The notes: a model not told the origin generated them from the sequence alone. DNA of 64,000 nucleotides from an uncultured Lachnospiraceae bacterium (GCA_900551235.1 URUU01000001.1:113444-177443); one strand, 5' to 3'; positions 33,373-41,456 are shown, counted from the first letter of the stretch. Made by a program: numbers and translations.

Positions 33373-34389
33373 TTAATTAAATCCATAGAATTTCTGTGAG
33401 ATCTTATATGCTGCCACAGAAAGTTTCCTTCCGCCTTTTCCAGGAAGATTCATCGTACGTCCGAACAGTCCGTGACGCAGTTTCAGGTAAAGACCGGTAT
33501 CTTTTGATTTGAGATACTGCCACAGCTCTTTTTTCTTTTCCAGGTTTTCTTCTGTGCCGGAACGGATCAGCATAACGGAAGTAACGGTTGTGATAATGTC
33601 GAGGTAACTGGTCATGTACTGACGTATCCGTTTATCCGCAATCTTGTTCTCCACCATGGTATCAATCATGATCTTATTGACGCGGATCTGCTGGTCAATC
33701 CGCGAGATCATTACTTTTTCATTCACGGACTGGTCATCTCTGCCTATAAAATAATGATAGAAATTTACATTTTTATAATACAGATTTTTTACATATGGAA
33801 GCGGCTGGAATATAAACAGGTTGTCCACGTAAAACGTATGTTTCGGAAGCTCCAGATTACATTCCCGAAGCAGCATCGTACGGTAAATGACGGAATGCAT
33901 CAGGATATAACGTCCGATGTGCAGTTTTCTCGCATGGTCCCACTGGAATACTTCATTTTCAGGAAATGCCTTGTACCGCATCACTTTTTTGCGCTTCGCA
34001 CCTGCCTTGTCGTAGACAAAATTGCTGATGAACATATCAACGGTCTGCGGACCTGCCACCAGTTCTTTTAAAGTTTTGATAATATCGAGATAAACATCCA
34101 CATCTACCCAGTCATCGCTGTCCACCACTTTATAGTATACTCCGGTCGCATTGCGCAGTCCGGCATTGACTGCCTCTCCATGTCCGCCGTTCTCCTGATG
34201 GATCGCCTTTACGATCCCCGGGTGGTTTTTCTCGTACTCATCAGCGATCTCCGCCGTGTTGTCCTTTGTGGAACCATCGTCCACGATCAAAATCTCTACA
34301 TCTTCGCCCCCCGGAAGCAGGGAATCAATGCATCTTCGCATATAAGCTGCAGAATTATAACATGGAATTGCGATTGATAATATTTTCAC
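33373..34389 (-). CDS. Family 2 glycosyltransferase
   Basis: The 338-aa product has a GT-A fold: LSIAIPCYNSAAYMRRCI, VEILIVDDGSTKDNT, HQENGGHGEAVNAGL and the nucleotide-sugar/metal motif VVDSDDWVDVD. No membrane helix is seen. The acceptor is unknown; cell-wall or capsule glycan is likely, given the adjacent L,D-transpeptidase. A GTG at 34389 with GGAGG 7 nt upstream is the best start; the longer frame adds 53 residues that overlap mutY and do not look like glycosyltransferase. It is the third gene of the YkuD-mutY unit. Confidence 0.9.
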   Translation of the reverse strand: MKILSIAIPCYNSAAYMRRCIDSLLPGGEDVEILIVDDGSTKDNTAEIADEYEKNHPGIVKAIHQENGGHGEAVNAGLRNATGVYYKVVDSDDWVDVDVYLDIIKTLKELVAGPQTVDMFISNFVYDKAGAKRKKVMRYKAFPENEVFQWDHARKLHIGRYILMHSVIYRTMLLRECNLELPKHTFYVDNLFIFQPLPYVKNLYYKNVNFYHYFIGRDDQSVNEKVMISRIDQQIRVNKIMIDTMVENKIADKRIRQYMTSYLDIITTVTSVMLIRSGTEENLEKKKELWQYLKSKDTGLYLKLRHGLFGRTMNLPGKGGRKLSVAAYKISQKFYGFN

Positions 34390-34414
34390 GTTTTTTCCTC
34401 CATACTTTTTCCTT

Positions 34415-35491
34415 TTATTTTTCGTCGTATTTTTCCTGACCAAGTCTGATCTGAAGATATCCCGTATAGGCTGCAAAAGCTGCCGGAATTGGATACTCTT
34501 CTTCTGTCTTTTGGGGTTCGACAAAAAGCATGTCCGTTCCGGAAGCATTTTCCAGTTCTTCTGTCAGAATCACATATCCTTTCATATGCCATTCGATATG
34601 GCTGAAAATATGTTTTGCATCTGATAATTCCTGAATGCGGACCGGCGAGAGTCCTTCTTTTTTCAGCCAGGCCAGAACTTCATCAGAACTTAGCCATCCT
34701 GGAAGATTCGGAAGCTCATACAAACCTGCCAGAAGCCCTTTTGCAGGGCGTTTGCGAATGGCAACCCTGTTTCCGTCCCGGATCACCAGAACTGTCTTTT
34801 TTTCTATTTTACGCGATTTTTTCTGTGTCTTTTTCGGATAATCCATTTCTTTGCCATTTTGATGGGCCAGACATAAGTCTGCCACCGGACAGGCCTCACA
34901 TTTCGGTGCTCCGTTTGGTACACATACAGTCGCCCCCAGTTCCATCAGCGACTGATTAAAAGCACCTGATTTTCCTTCGGGCATGATCTTTAAAAGTTCC
35001 ATCTCTACCTGATGTTTGACGGACTGTTTTAAAATATCACCATCATTCTCCGTAATCCTGGTGATCACACGCAGAACATTTCCATCTACTGCCGGAACCG
35101 GGATCTCAAAGGCGATGGAGGCCACCGCTCCTGCCGTATAAGGACCGATGCCGGGCAATGCCAGCAGCTTGTCATAATCCGCCGGCATCCTGGCATCGTA
35201 TAATTCTGTCATATACTGTGCTGCTTTCTGCATATTGCGGACACGGTTATAGTAGCCAAGTCCTTCCCAGAGTTTCAAAAGACTGTCCTCCGGGCAGTCT
35301 GCAAGTGCCTTTACATCCGGAAGTGCCTCTGTAAAGCGTTCAAAAAACGGTTTTACCGCTTCCACACGCGTCTGCTGGAGCATGATCTCAGAAACCCATA
35401 CACGATATGGCTCCGGTTTCTCTCTCCAGGGCAGGATACGTGCATTCTGATCAAACCAGTCAAGCAATGGTTGTACGATCTGTTCCAGCAT
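34415..35491 (-). CDS. mutY: A/G-specific adenine glycosylase
   Basis: The 358-aa DNA-repair enzyme removes adenine mispaired with 8-oxoguanine. The catalytic Glu lies in VSEIMLQQTRVE, the helix-hairpin-helix in LLALPGIGPYTAGAVAS and the catalytic Asp in VPAVDGNVLRV. The [4Fe-4S] cysteines follow the C-x6-C-x2-C-x5-C spacing (CVPNGAPKCEACPVADLC). A C-terminal NUDIX-like 8-oxoG recognition domain is present. AGGAGG 5 nt upstream selects the ATG at 35491 over one five codons earlier. It lies 14 bp after the L,D-transpeptidase gene. Confidence 0.96.
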   Translation of the reverse strand: MLEQIVQPLLDWFDQNARILPWREKPEPYRVWVSEIMLQQTRVEAVKPFFERFTEALPDVKALADCPEDSLLKLWEGLGYYNRVRNMQKAAQYMTELYDARMPADYDKLLALPGIGPYTAGAVASIAFEIPVPAVDGNVLRVITRITENDGDILKQSVKHQVEMELLKIMPEGKSGAFNQSLMELGATVCVPNGAPKCEACPVADLCLAHQNGKEMDYPKKTQKKSRKIEKKTVLVIRDGNRVAIRKRPAKGLLAGLYELPNLPGWLSSDEVLAWLKKEGLSPVRIQELSDAKHIFSHIEWHMKGYVILTEELENASGTDMLFVEPQKTEEEYPIPAAFAAYTGYLQIRLGQEKYDEK

Positions 35492-35505
35492 GTTGTCCTC
35501 CTGCA

Positions 35506-36912
35506 TTACTTATACTCCCCATTGCGATAAAAGCAGATGACGAGATAACCTTTTTCAATATTTTCATAAATCGTTTTTGCCGCCTTATAAGGCAGGTTAA
35601 TACAGCCATGCGAGCCGCTGTTCCAGAAAATTTCTCCTCCGAAACTGCCTCTCCAACTGGCATCGTGAAAACCAATACCTCCATTAAACGGCATCCAGAA
35701 CGTGACCGGACTTTCATAACTGTCACCTGGTTTGTTGCTTCGAAGTACTGCCGGTGATTTTTTATAATATAGTTTATAGACTCCAGGCGGTGTCCTTCGG
35801 TCTCTTGTCATCTTTCCGGATACAAAGTCTGTTTCGATGACCAGCTTTCCTTCTTTGTACATCCAGAGATGCTGTTTTGTCAGATCGACTTCCACATAGC
35901 TGTCACCCATGTCACCATTATCCCAGCTTTCCGCTGTCTGTGCAAAAACAGGGGTGCGTTCCATATGCGGCTCTTCTTCCATCCGTTTTGTAAGTTCTTC
36001 TGCCTCTGCTCCCTGATCCAGTTTCCATCCATAATTTCCGCCTTCTACGGTAACATAGCTTCCATCGCTTGTCTTAAATTTGCGCGGTTTGTCATAAGTG
36101 TCATATTTTTCTGCAAGTTCTGCAATATAATTCTTTATGGCACCGTCCTTGACTGTAACTTTTCCGTCTTTGTCATAAGTCAGCCAGTCTTTGACGATCC
36201 TTCCATCCAGGACTTCCCTCTGGTCTCCAAAACAGTATGTGATCTCAATATCCGCATAATGGTTCATGTCCGATACCAGTTTCGTAAGAGCCGGATCATC
36301 ACCCGTCCTCTTTGGTTTTACATAACAGTCTTCTTTGTCCAGGTCAAACATGCCATCCCTGTTTAAGATCGCCTGGGAGAGCAGCCGGAGAAATTTCTTC
36401 TTTCTGACCTTTGCGCCCTGTTTTTCTTTCTGTATCACAAATTTGGTATCACGAAACACCATCTTTGCATCTTCCGGCTCTTCTGCCGATGCCGACAGGC
36501 AGTTTAACGTATCTGCCTTTTTTTCAAGCAGAGAGTCTTCAAACTGCACTGCTGCTTCAAATTCGTAGGTTGTTGGTTTGAAATAATTCACAAACCACAG
36601 GGCATACATCTGCGACTTCTGGCATTTTAACACTTCCCCATTAGAAACATAATGGTATCCAATATCCGATGCCAGTATGGTCTCACTCTTTTTCTTACGC
36701 TCTTTTAATGTAATCTTATAGTCTTCGACCTGTTCTCTGATCTGCTGTTCTGCTTCTGTGACATTCCTGCCGGATACATCTATCCCATTGATATCTGTAT
36801 TTGCAAGAAATTTTCCATGAAAATACAGCAGTCCTCCAATATAAATCCCTGCCAGAACCATCGCTGCGGCCAGCAGGCTGTACCTGATCCATTTTTTCTT
36901 TTTCTCCATCAT
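35506..36912 (-). CDS. L,D-transpeptidase (YkuD) with peptidoglycan-binding-4 domain
   Basis: The 468-aa product has an N-terminal membrane anchor (YSLLAAAMVLAGIYIGGLLYF), then an extracellular region of the PG_binding_4 type (DINGIDVSGRNVTEAEQQI). A C-terminal YkuD catalytic domain carries the active-site signature GSHGCINLPYKAA, with Cys as nucleophile. Such enzymes make 3-3 cross-links in peptidoglycan. The ATG overlaps the stop of a 48-codon upstream ORF (ATGA); a second ATG one codon on is equally possible. mutY and the glycosyltransferase follow. Confidence 0.93.
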   Translation of the reverse strand: MMEKKKKWIRYSLLAAAMVLAGIYIGGLLYFHGKFLANTDINGIDVSGRNVTEAEQQIREQVEDYKITLKERKKKSETILASDIGYHYVSNGEVLKCQKSQMYALWFVNYFKPTTYEFEAAVQFEDSLLEKKADTLNCLSASAEEPEDAKMVFRDTKFVIQKEKQGAKVRKKKFLRLLSQAILNRDGMFDLDKEDCYVKPKRTGDDPALTKLVSDMNHYADIEITYCFGDQREVLDGRIVKDWLTYDKDGKVTVKDGAIKNYIAELAEKYDTYDKPRKFKTSDGSYVTVEGGNYGWKLDQGAEAEELTKRMEEEPHMERTPVFAQTAESWDNGDMGDSYVEVDLTKQHLWMYKEGKLVIETDFVSGKMTRDRRTPPGVYKLYYKKSPAVLRSNKPGDSYESPVTFWMPFNGGIGFHDASWRGSFGGEIFWNSGSHGCINLPYKAAKTIYENIEKGYLVICFYRNGEYK

Positions 36913-37055
36913 CTATACTCCGTCATCCATATCATTCGAAACGAGCACCGTTGTGCCAGATTTTCCATAGCACAGATGCCTGTGTACAGAGGGCAGGCAA
37001 GTATGCCACCCTCATATACACATACCATAAAATGATCTCCAGTATGATTGTTCAT
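36909..37055 (-). CDS. Small 48-aa ORF upstream of the L,D-transpeptidase
   Basis: This short frame starts at an ATG with AGGACAGG upstream and ends with a TGA that overlaps the ATG of the transpeptidase gene. It lies directly behind the sigma-A-like promoter at 37073-37101, so it fills the leader. The product reads MNNHTGDHFMVCVYEGGI, then a Cys-containing hydrophobic stretch (LACPLYTGICAM) and a basic/aromatic tail. I do not recognise it. The exact overlap and good ribosome-binding site argue for real translation, at least as a coupling peptide. Confidence 0.55.
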   Translation of the reverse strand: MNNHTGDHFMVCVYEGGILACPLYTGICAMENLAQRCSFRMIWMTEYR

Positions 37056-37072
37056 TGAATTACCTGTCCTTT

Positions 37073-37101
37073 AGTATACCGCAGCCCGCCTGGCATGTAA
37101 A
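37073..37101 (-). promoter_or_regulatory. Promoter of the small ORF/L,D-transpeptidase/mutY operon
   Basis: Minus-strand TTTACA (37096-37101) and TATACT (37073-37078) have a 17-bp spacer. The promoter begins 11 bp after the amidase stop. Confidence 0.7.
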
Positions 37102-37111
37102 GTATTTCCTT

Positions 37112-37900
37112 TTATTGTGTAATGATATACGTATTGAAATTATGCTCACGCAACGCCTGTTCCATTTTCGCCGCATTGTCCAGATTTTCAAAATCTCCGG
37201 TTACAACACGAAAAGCTCCCTGCTCCTTCAGGATCTCTGCCTGGTATCCCATCAGCATCATCTGTGCCTGCAGAGCTCTTGCATTTTCTTCCAGCGTAAA
37301 ATATCCTGTCTGGATACGGTAACGGTCCGCCTTCTCTCCCTCTTTTTCGTATTCGTAAGCTCCTACTTCCTGTGTATAGATCGTCTTCAGGATTCCATCT
37401 GCGATCGCCTGTGCCACTTCTTCAAAATTCTCATCGAAAACACGGTTATCTTCTCCGTTGTTGATAAATCCGGCTTCCACAAGCACAGCCGGCATTTTGG
37501 TCCGTCTCAGGACAACAAGCCCCGGTCTTTCTTTCACCCCAAGATTTTTAAAGCCAGCTTCTGCAAGCTCACGATTAATATTTTCAGCCATCTCCCCCTT
37601 GATTTGGCTTCTTTCATATACCAGAGTCTCCACACCGGAATACTGTCCTGCAACCGGACTGGAATTTCGATGTATGGAAACAAAAAAATCGGCACCTGCT
37701 TCATTTGCGATCGTAGCTTTCTGAAACGGTGTCTGATAGATATCCGTAGTTCTTGTATAAATTACATTCTGTCCGTTTTCTTCCAGGATTTTCCCCACTG
37801 CGAGTGCCAGGCGGAGTGTATCGTCCTTCTCCTGCCGCCCTTCAAAGACAGCACCCGGATCACTTCCGCCATGTCCTGCATCAATTACTATGGTCGCCAT
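37112..37900 (-). CDS. N-acetylmuramoyl-L-alanine amidase with SPOR domain, CwlC-like
   Basis: The 262-aa product is an Amidase_3 zinc hydrolase. Likely zinc ligands are H10 (DAGHGG), E24 and H77 (VSIHRNS), and E142 in VEAGFINN is catalytic. Residues ~190-262 form a SPOR peptidoglycan-binding domain (YRIQTGYFTLEENARALQ). There is no signal peptide, as in mother-cell lysis amidases of the CwlC type that act when the sporangium lyses. A near-perfect sigma-K promoter lies just upstream, which supports a late-sporulation role. Confidence 0.92.
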   Translation of the reverse strand: MATIVIDAGHGGSDPGAVFEGRQEKDDTLRLALAVGKILEENGQNVIYTRTTDIYQTPFQKATIANEAGADFFVSIHRNSSPVAGQYSGVETLVYERSQIKGEMAENINRELAEAGFKNLGVKERPGLVVLRRTKMPAVLVEAGFINNGEDNRVFDENFEEVAQAIADGILKTIYTQEVGAYEYEKEGEKADRYRIQTGYFTLEENARALQAQMMLMGYQAEILKEQGAFRVVTGDFENLDNAAKMEQALREHNFNTYIITQ

Positions 37901-37929
37901 CTCAAAACTCCTCTGTTTTTCTTTCTTAC

Positions 37930-37957
37930 TAGAATATGCGGCTGTCTTTGTTACGGT
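37930..37957 (-). promoter_or_regulatory. Candidate sigma-K promoter of the amidase gene
   Basis: On the minus strand the -10 CATATTCTA (37930-37938) matches the sigma-K pattern CATANNNTA exactly. An AC lies 17 bp further upstream (37956-37957), the sigma-K -35. The distance to the ATG is about 30 bp. Confidence 0.6.
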
Positions 37958-38005
37958 TCACTGCATTGAAATTCCTTTTCCCGCAATGAAAAAGGAAAAA
38001 ACAGC

Positions 38006-38034
38006 TTGCAATATCATAAAATCTGTGCTAAAAT
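38006..38034 (+). promoter_or_regulatory. Promoter of tRNA-Leu
   Basis: TTGCAA (38006-38011) and TAAAAT (38029-38034) have a 17-bp spacer, ending 21 bp before the tRNA. Confidence 0.75.
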
Positions 38035-38055
38035 AAATAACGGTTTTGAGAGTAT

Positions 38056-38139
38056 GCCGGTGTGGCGGAATTGGCAGACGCACTTGACTCAAAATCAAGC
38101 GGTTTAACAGCCGTGCCGGTTCGAGTCCGGCCACCGGCA
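38056..38139 (+). tRNA. tRNA-Leu (anticodon CAA)
   Basis: An 84-nt class II tRNA. The acceptor GCCGGTG pairs with CACCGGC. The anticodon stem CTTGA/TCAAG holds the loop CTCAAAA, giving anticodon CAA for UUG codons. A long variable arm and the T-loop GGTTCGAGTCC are present. CCA is not encoded. A terminator follows directly. Confidence 0.97.
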
Positions 38140-38141
38140 TG

Positions 38142-38170
38142 AAAAAAGTCCTGAGTTTCAGGACTTTTTT
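38142..38170 (+). terminator. Terminator of tRNA-Leu
   Basis: AAAAAAGTCCTGA pairs with TCAGGACTTTTTT around GTT, with a U run. It begins three bases after the tRNA. Confidence 0.9.
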
Positions 38171-38173
38171 ATT

Positions 38174-38299
38174 TTACAGGAAATCACTTTCCTGTAAAGT
38201 AAAAAAACGCTCCGCGGGGATGCGCACTGCAGCGTATAAGGCAGATGTCGCAAGCGACCGCCGCAGGCGCAAGAATGTGCCAGGGCACATTTTTATTTT
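38174..38299. repeat. Cluster of palindromes between tRNA-Leu and spoVAC, REP-like element
   Basis: A perfect 11-bp hairpin (TTTACAGGAAA/TTTCCTGTAAA, 38174-38198) is followed by a GC-rich stretch with nested palindromes (CCGCGG, CGCACTGCAGCG, CGCAAGCG). It ends in AATGTGCC-AG-GGCACATT (38274-38291), which abuts the spoVAC stop codon. The base composition differs sharply from the flanks. It looks like a dispersed intergenic repeat; copy number needs the whole genome. Confidence 0.5.
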
Positions 38300-38757
38300 A
38301 CCGCGATTTTATAGATCCAATAGATCAGTCCCAGTACCCAGCTTGAAAAGATTCCATACAGAATCACCGGACCGGCAATGGCAAAGATCTTACATCCGAT
38401 TCCGAATACCTGCCCTTCTTTCTGAAATTCAATCGCCGGGGCGGCAACCGAATTGGCAAAACCGGTGATTGGCACGAGAGTACCGGCACCGCCAAATTTC
38501 GCCAGTCGTGGATAAATATTGCAGGCGGTCAGGATCACGCTTACAAGTACAAGAATCAGGGAACACCAGCTTGCCGCAATATCCTTTTCCAGCCCGACCT
38601 GCTGTCCGTAATCCAGGATTCCCTGTCCGACCGCACAGATTGCACCGCCGGTCACAAAGGCTTTCAGCATGTTCAAAGGCAGGCTGTGTGTCGGTGTTAC
38701 CTGCTTTACATAATCGTTATATTTCTGATTTCTCTGCTCTTTTAAAACATCTTTCAT
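38293..38757 (-). CDS. spoVAC: Stage V sporulation protein AC
   Basis: The 154-aa integral membrane protein is part of the inner-membrane channel for dipicolinic acid (Ca-DPA) in spores. The start with QKYNDYVKQVTPTHSLPLNM and the motif TLVPITGFANSVAAPAIEF are typical. SpoVAC is thought to be mechanosensitive during germination. It is the last gene of the operon here. spoVAD and spoVAE, which normally follow, are missing, and a palindromic element and tRNA-Leu lie there instead. The ATG has GGAAAG upstream. Confidence 0.95.
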   Translation of the reverse strand: MKDVLKEQRNQKYNDYVKQVTPTHSLPLNMLKAFVTGGAICAVGQGILDYGQQVGLEKDIAASWCSLILVLVSVILTACNIYPRLAKFGGAGTLVPITGFANSVAAPAIEFQKEGQVFGIGCKIFAIAGPVILYGIFSSWVLGLIYWIYKIAVK

Positions 38758-38798
38758 GTGGTCTTTCCTATCCTTTCACTTTCCATCCAAACGTTGTT

Positions 38799-39218
38799 TT
38801 ATATCCCCCAGCGCATATAAAAATGATACAGACTTCCGACGGTTTTTCCGGCTGCGATTGCGATCACGATCAGGCTGCAGCCTTTTGTGATCCCGATCCT
38901 TCTTGCAAAAATCGGAAAAATATTGACAATTTCCGCAAGTGCCAGAATCCATCCACCTACAAAAATACCGGAGAAAATCCCCATGACTGCCAGACCCGCT
39001 GTGCCAAGCGGCACTTCCGTCTGATATACCGTAAGTATATTTCCGAAAAGTGCACCGAAGAAAATAGCACTCTCATATTTTTTAACCTGACCTGCCGTGT
39101 GTGTGATCCCTGCAAAACGGGTAATGATCCCAAGACCGACCATCAGTGCGATCACGCCTCCGGCGATCACAAGACCTCCCGATAACCCGATGACTGCCGC
39201 TCCTATCTGTTCTGCCAT
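38799..39218 (-). CDS. spoVAB: Stage V sporulation protein AB
   Basis: The 139-aa hydrophobic protein has about four membrane segments, including LSGGLVIAGGVIALMVGLGII and PLGTAGLAVMGIFSGIFVGGW, and the conserved RFAGITHTAGQVKKYE. It belongs to the spoVA set used for DPA uptake into the forespore. GGAGGGTGA precedes the ATG, three bases after the spoVAA stop. Confidence 0.93.
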   Translation of the reverse strand: MAEQIGAAVIGLSGGLVIAGGVIALMVGLGIITRFAGITHTAGQVKKYESAIFFGALFGNILTVYQTEVPLGTAGLAVMGIFSGIFVGGWILALAEIVNIFPIFARRIGITKGCSLIVIAIAAGKTVGSLYHFYMRWGI

Positions 39219-39221
39219 CTC

Positions 39222-39875
39222 TCACCCTCCTGCCCTCTGCTTTTTCTTCTGCTTCTTCGGATCACGGCTGCTTCTCTCGATCAGCGTAGTATTGATTTCA
39301 TCCTCGTACGTCCGCATCTCCACCTCTAATGGAGTGGGATCTGCTGTTATTTTCCTGCCGCAGAAATGGTTAAAAAAGAGCAGAATACCGGTACCAAGAC
39401 CCAGGGAATAGGACAGCTCCAATACGGTAAAACCATCCGATTCCATTCCGGTAAACTGCTGATAAAGCTGTGCGAACAGTTTTGGTATGTCCACATCATT
39501 ATTAAATGTCATGATCGCAAATGCTGCTCCAAAAAAAGACAATATTGCCACAAAAGCTGTCTTTGCATAACCAAGTGCTTTTGTGGCATGTTTCAGGTTT
39601 TCATAAGTAACGATAAAGTCATATTCTCCGATGTTATTGATCTCGATCCCCTGTACTTCTTTCTGGATCAGATCGATAAGCTCCATAACGGACATGGCAT
39701 GCCGTCCCGGTTTTCCATTGGTTGCCTGAGGGACTTTGATCGTTTTGATCCGGTTTTCCGTAGCTTTATCCGTACAGAGAATCTGCGCAAGATCTCCGAT
39801 CGTGACTTTTGCATCGTGTACCTGCACATTCCGCTCTACCTTCAGATATAATGTCTCACCGCCCGCCTGTTTCAT
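39222..39875 (-). CDS. spoVAA: Stage V sporulation protein AA
   Basis: The 217-aa protein has an N-terminal soluble domain (TLYLKVERNVQVHDAKVTIGDLAQIL) and two C-terminal membrane helices (TAFVAILSFFGAAFAIMTF and LGLGTGILLFFNHF). This is the SpoVAA arrangement, and the length is close to the B. subtilis 206 aa. It belongs to the forespore DPA-uptake operon. GGAGGTGA precedes the ATG. A possible sigma-G promoter lies at 39909-39938. Confidence 0.93.
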   Translation of the reverse strand: MKQAGGETLYLKVERNVQVHDAKVTIGDLAQILCTDKATENRIKTIKVPQATNGKPGRHAMSVMELIDLIQKEVQGIEINNIGEYDFIVTYENLKHATKALGYAKTAFVAILSFFGAAFAIMTFNNDVDIPKLFAQLYQQFTGMESDGFTVLELSYSLGLGTGILLFFNHFCGRKITADPTPLEVEMRTYEDEINTTLIERSSRDPKKQKKKQRAGG

Positions 39876-39908
39876 ATGAGCGTCACCTCCGACTGTTCTG
39901 TTTTTCTT

Positions 39909-39938
39909 TAGTATCCCTTCTTTCTTCTTTTTTATCCG
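39909..39938 (-). promoter_or_regulatory. Possible sigma-G promoter of spoVAABC
   Basis: Minus-strand CGGATA (39933-39938) and GATACTA (39909-39915) have a 17-bp spacer. The sigma-G pattern is about TGAATA-N17/18-CATACTA. It lies in the 69-bp sigF-spoVAA gap, where B. subtilis also has a forespore promoter. Confidence 0.4.
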
Positions 39939-39944
39939 AAACTC

Positions 39945-40658
39945 TTATACTTTTTCTCTTAATTTCTCAAGTATTTTCTTTTCGAGACGCGAAACCTGAA
40001 CCTGTGTCATTTTCATTTTCTCTGCTACCTGAACCTGCGTCATTTCTTCAAAATAGCGAAAATGCAGCAGTCTTCGTTCTTTTTCTTCAAGTGTTCCAAG
40101 CAGTGTATTCAGAAACATATGATTCAAAAGTTCTTCACCCTCATCCTTTTCTTCTTTGATTCCATCCATCAGTGAGATCGCATTTCCATCCCCCTGATAA
40201 ACAGGTTTATGAAGGGACTCTATCTCTGTCACAGATTCCATTGCCATCACAATGTCTTCTCTTGCCACTCCCACTTCCATGGAAACTTCTTCCAGTGTCG
40301 GTTCCCTTCCGTAATGTTTTTCCAGTTTTTCCCGTGCCATGCAGACTTTAACCGCCGTCTCTTTTAAAGAACGGCTGACTTTGATCAGGCCGTCATCGCG
40401 CAGGAACCGTTTAATTTCTCCCGTAATCATCGGCACTGCATAGGTCGAAAACTTCACTTCAAAACAGGGATCAAATTTGTCTATTGCTTTGATCAGTCCA
40501 ATACTTCCTATCTGTATCAGATCTTCCATCTCACATCCGCGTCCGCAAAAACGTCTTGCTACCGTATAGACCAGTCCCATATTTTTTTCCACCAGTGTAT
40601 CCCTTGCATCTTTGTCCCCTTCGTGAGACTGTTCGATCAATGCAAGGGTCTGCTCCAT
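39945..40658 (-). CDS. sigF: RNA polymerase sigma-F factor, early forespore
   Basis: The 237-aa sigma-70-family factor has region 2 (LVYTVARRFCGRGCEMEDLIQIGSIGL with FSTYAVPMI), region 3 and region 4 ending in ATTQ-like EMTQVQVAEKMKMTQVQVSRLEKK. It directs the first forespore-specific transcription and is held inactive by SpoIIAB. It overlaps spoIIAB by 22 bp in the conserved spoIIAA-AB-sigF order. GGAG precedes the ATG. Confidence 0.97.
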   Translation of the reverse strand: MEQTLALIEQSHEGDKDARDTLVEKNMGLVYTVARRFCGRGCEMEDLIQIGSIGLIKAIDKFDPCFEVKFSTYAVPMITGEIKRFLRDDGLIKVSRSLKETAVKVCMAREKLEKHYGREPTLEEVSMEVGVAREDIVMAMESVTEIESLHKPVYQGDGNAISLMDGIKEEKDEGEELLNHMFLNTLLGTLEEKERRLLHFRYFEEMTQVQVAEKMKMTQVQVSRLEKKILEKLREKV

Positions 40659-41077
40659 CCGATCTCCTTTCGCATGAAAACGGTCGTTCCATGTCCCGGT
40701 TCTGATTCTACGCGCACATCATCCATAAAAGCCTCCATAAAAGCAAAGCCCATACCGGATCGCTCCTCATCCGGTTTTGTCGTAAACAATGGTTCCATTG
40801 CTTTTTTTATATCCGGTATGCCGCATCCGTGATCTTTTATTTCCAGATACAGTGCATGTCCCTCGATATGACAGGAAACCAGTATTTTTTCCTTTTTTCC
40901 CTCATAGGCATGTACAATACAATTTGTAACTGCTTCTGACACTGCTGTTTTTACGTCTGCCACTTCTTCAAGTGTCGGATTGAGCTGTGTCAGAAACGCG
41001 GATACTGCCACGCGTATAAATCCTTCGTTACAGGATCTGCTGTCAAACTCAATCTTCATTTCATTTTCATACGCCAT
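40637..41077 (-). CDS. spoIIAB: Anti-sigma-F factor and protein kinase SpoIIAB
   Basis: The 146-aa GHKL-fold protein binds sigma-F and phosphorylates SpoIIAA. The N box is in VKTAVSEAVTNCIVHAYEG, the G1 box is IKDHGCGIPD and the G2 region is SGMGFAFMEAFMD. The ATG at 41077 has GGAGG upstream; the longer frame adds 20 residues that overlap spoIIAA. It overlaps both neighbours slightly, as usual in this operon. Confidence 0.97.
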   Translation of the reverse strand: MAYENEMKIEFDSRSCNEGFIRVAVSAFLTQLNPTLEEVADVKTAVSEAVTNCIVHAYEGKKEKILVSCHIEGHALYLEIKDHGCGIPDIKKAMEPLFTTKPDEERSGMGFAFMEAFMDDVRVESEPGHGTTVFMRKEIGWSRPLH

Positions 41078-41426
41078 ATCGGTTCCTCCCATGTGATGTT
41101 TCTGATGCCGGCACTGCCTCTTCACAGATTCCGACAATTTTATAGATTCCGGATAAAACCAGTATTTTCCTTACTCTCTTGCTTACATGGACAGCCGTCA
41201 CATGACCTCCGAGCGCCTGCATCAGCTTATAGCGTCCCATGATCATTCCAATACCGGCGCTGTCCATGAAAACCGTTTCCCGAAAATCAAAAATCACATT
41301 TTTCACCCTTCTGCTTTGCATCATAGCATCGGAAGCCCTGCGTATTTTTTCCGCACTGTGATGATCCAGCTCTTCCGGCACAAAAATGATCATATCACTG
41401 CCTCTCATTTCCAGATAACCCTGCAT
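41067..41426 (-). CDS. spoIIAA: Anti-anti-sigma-F factor SpoIIAA
   Basis: The 119-aa STAS-domain protein releases sigma-F from SpoIIAB when unphosphorylated. The phosphorylated serine is S56 in VFMDSAGIGMIMGRY. GGGGGCAGG precedes the ATG. It is the first gene of the operon. Its start lies only about 30 bp from a strong terminator, leaving little room for a promoter; no clear sigma-H consensus is visible. Confidence 0.96.
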   Translation of the reverse strand: MQGYLEMRGSDMIIFVPEELDHHSAEKIRRASDAMMQSRRVKNVIFDFRETVFMDSAGIGMIMGRYKLMQALGGHVTAVHVSKRVRKILVLSGIYKIVGICEEAVPASETSHGRNRYGV

Positions 41427-41456
41427 ATTCCTGCCCCCTTATGCGCTCACTGTAAC

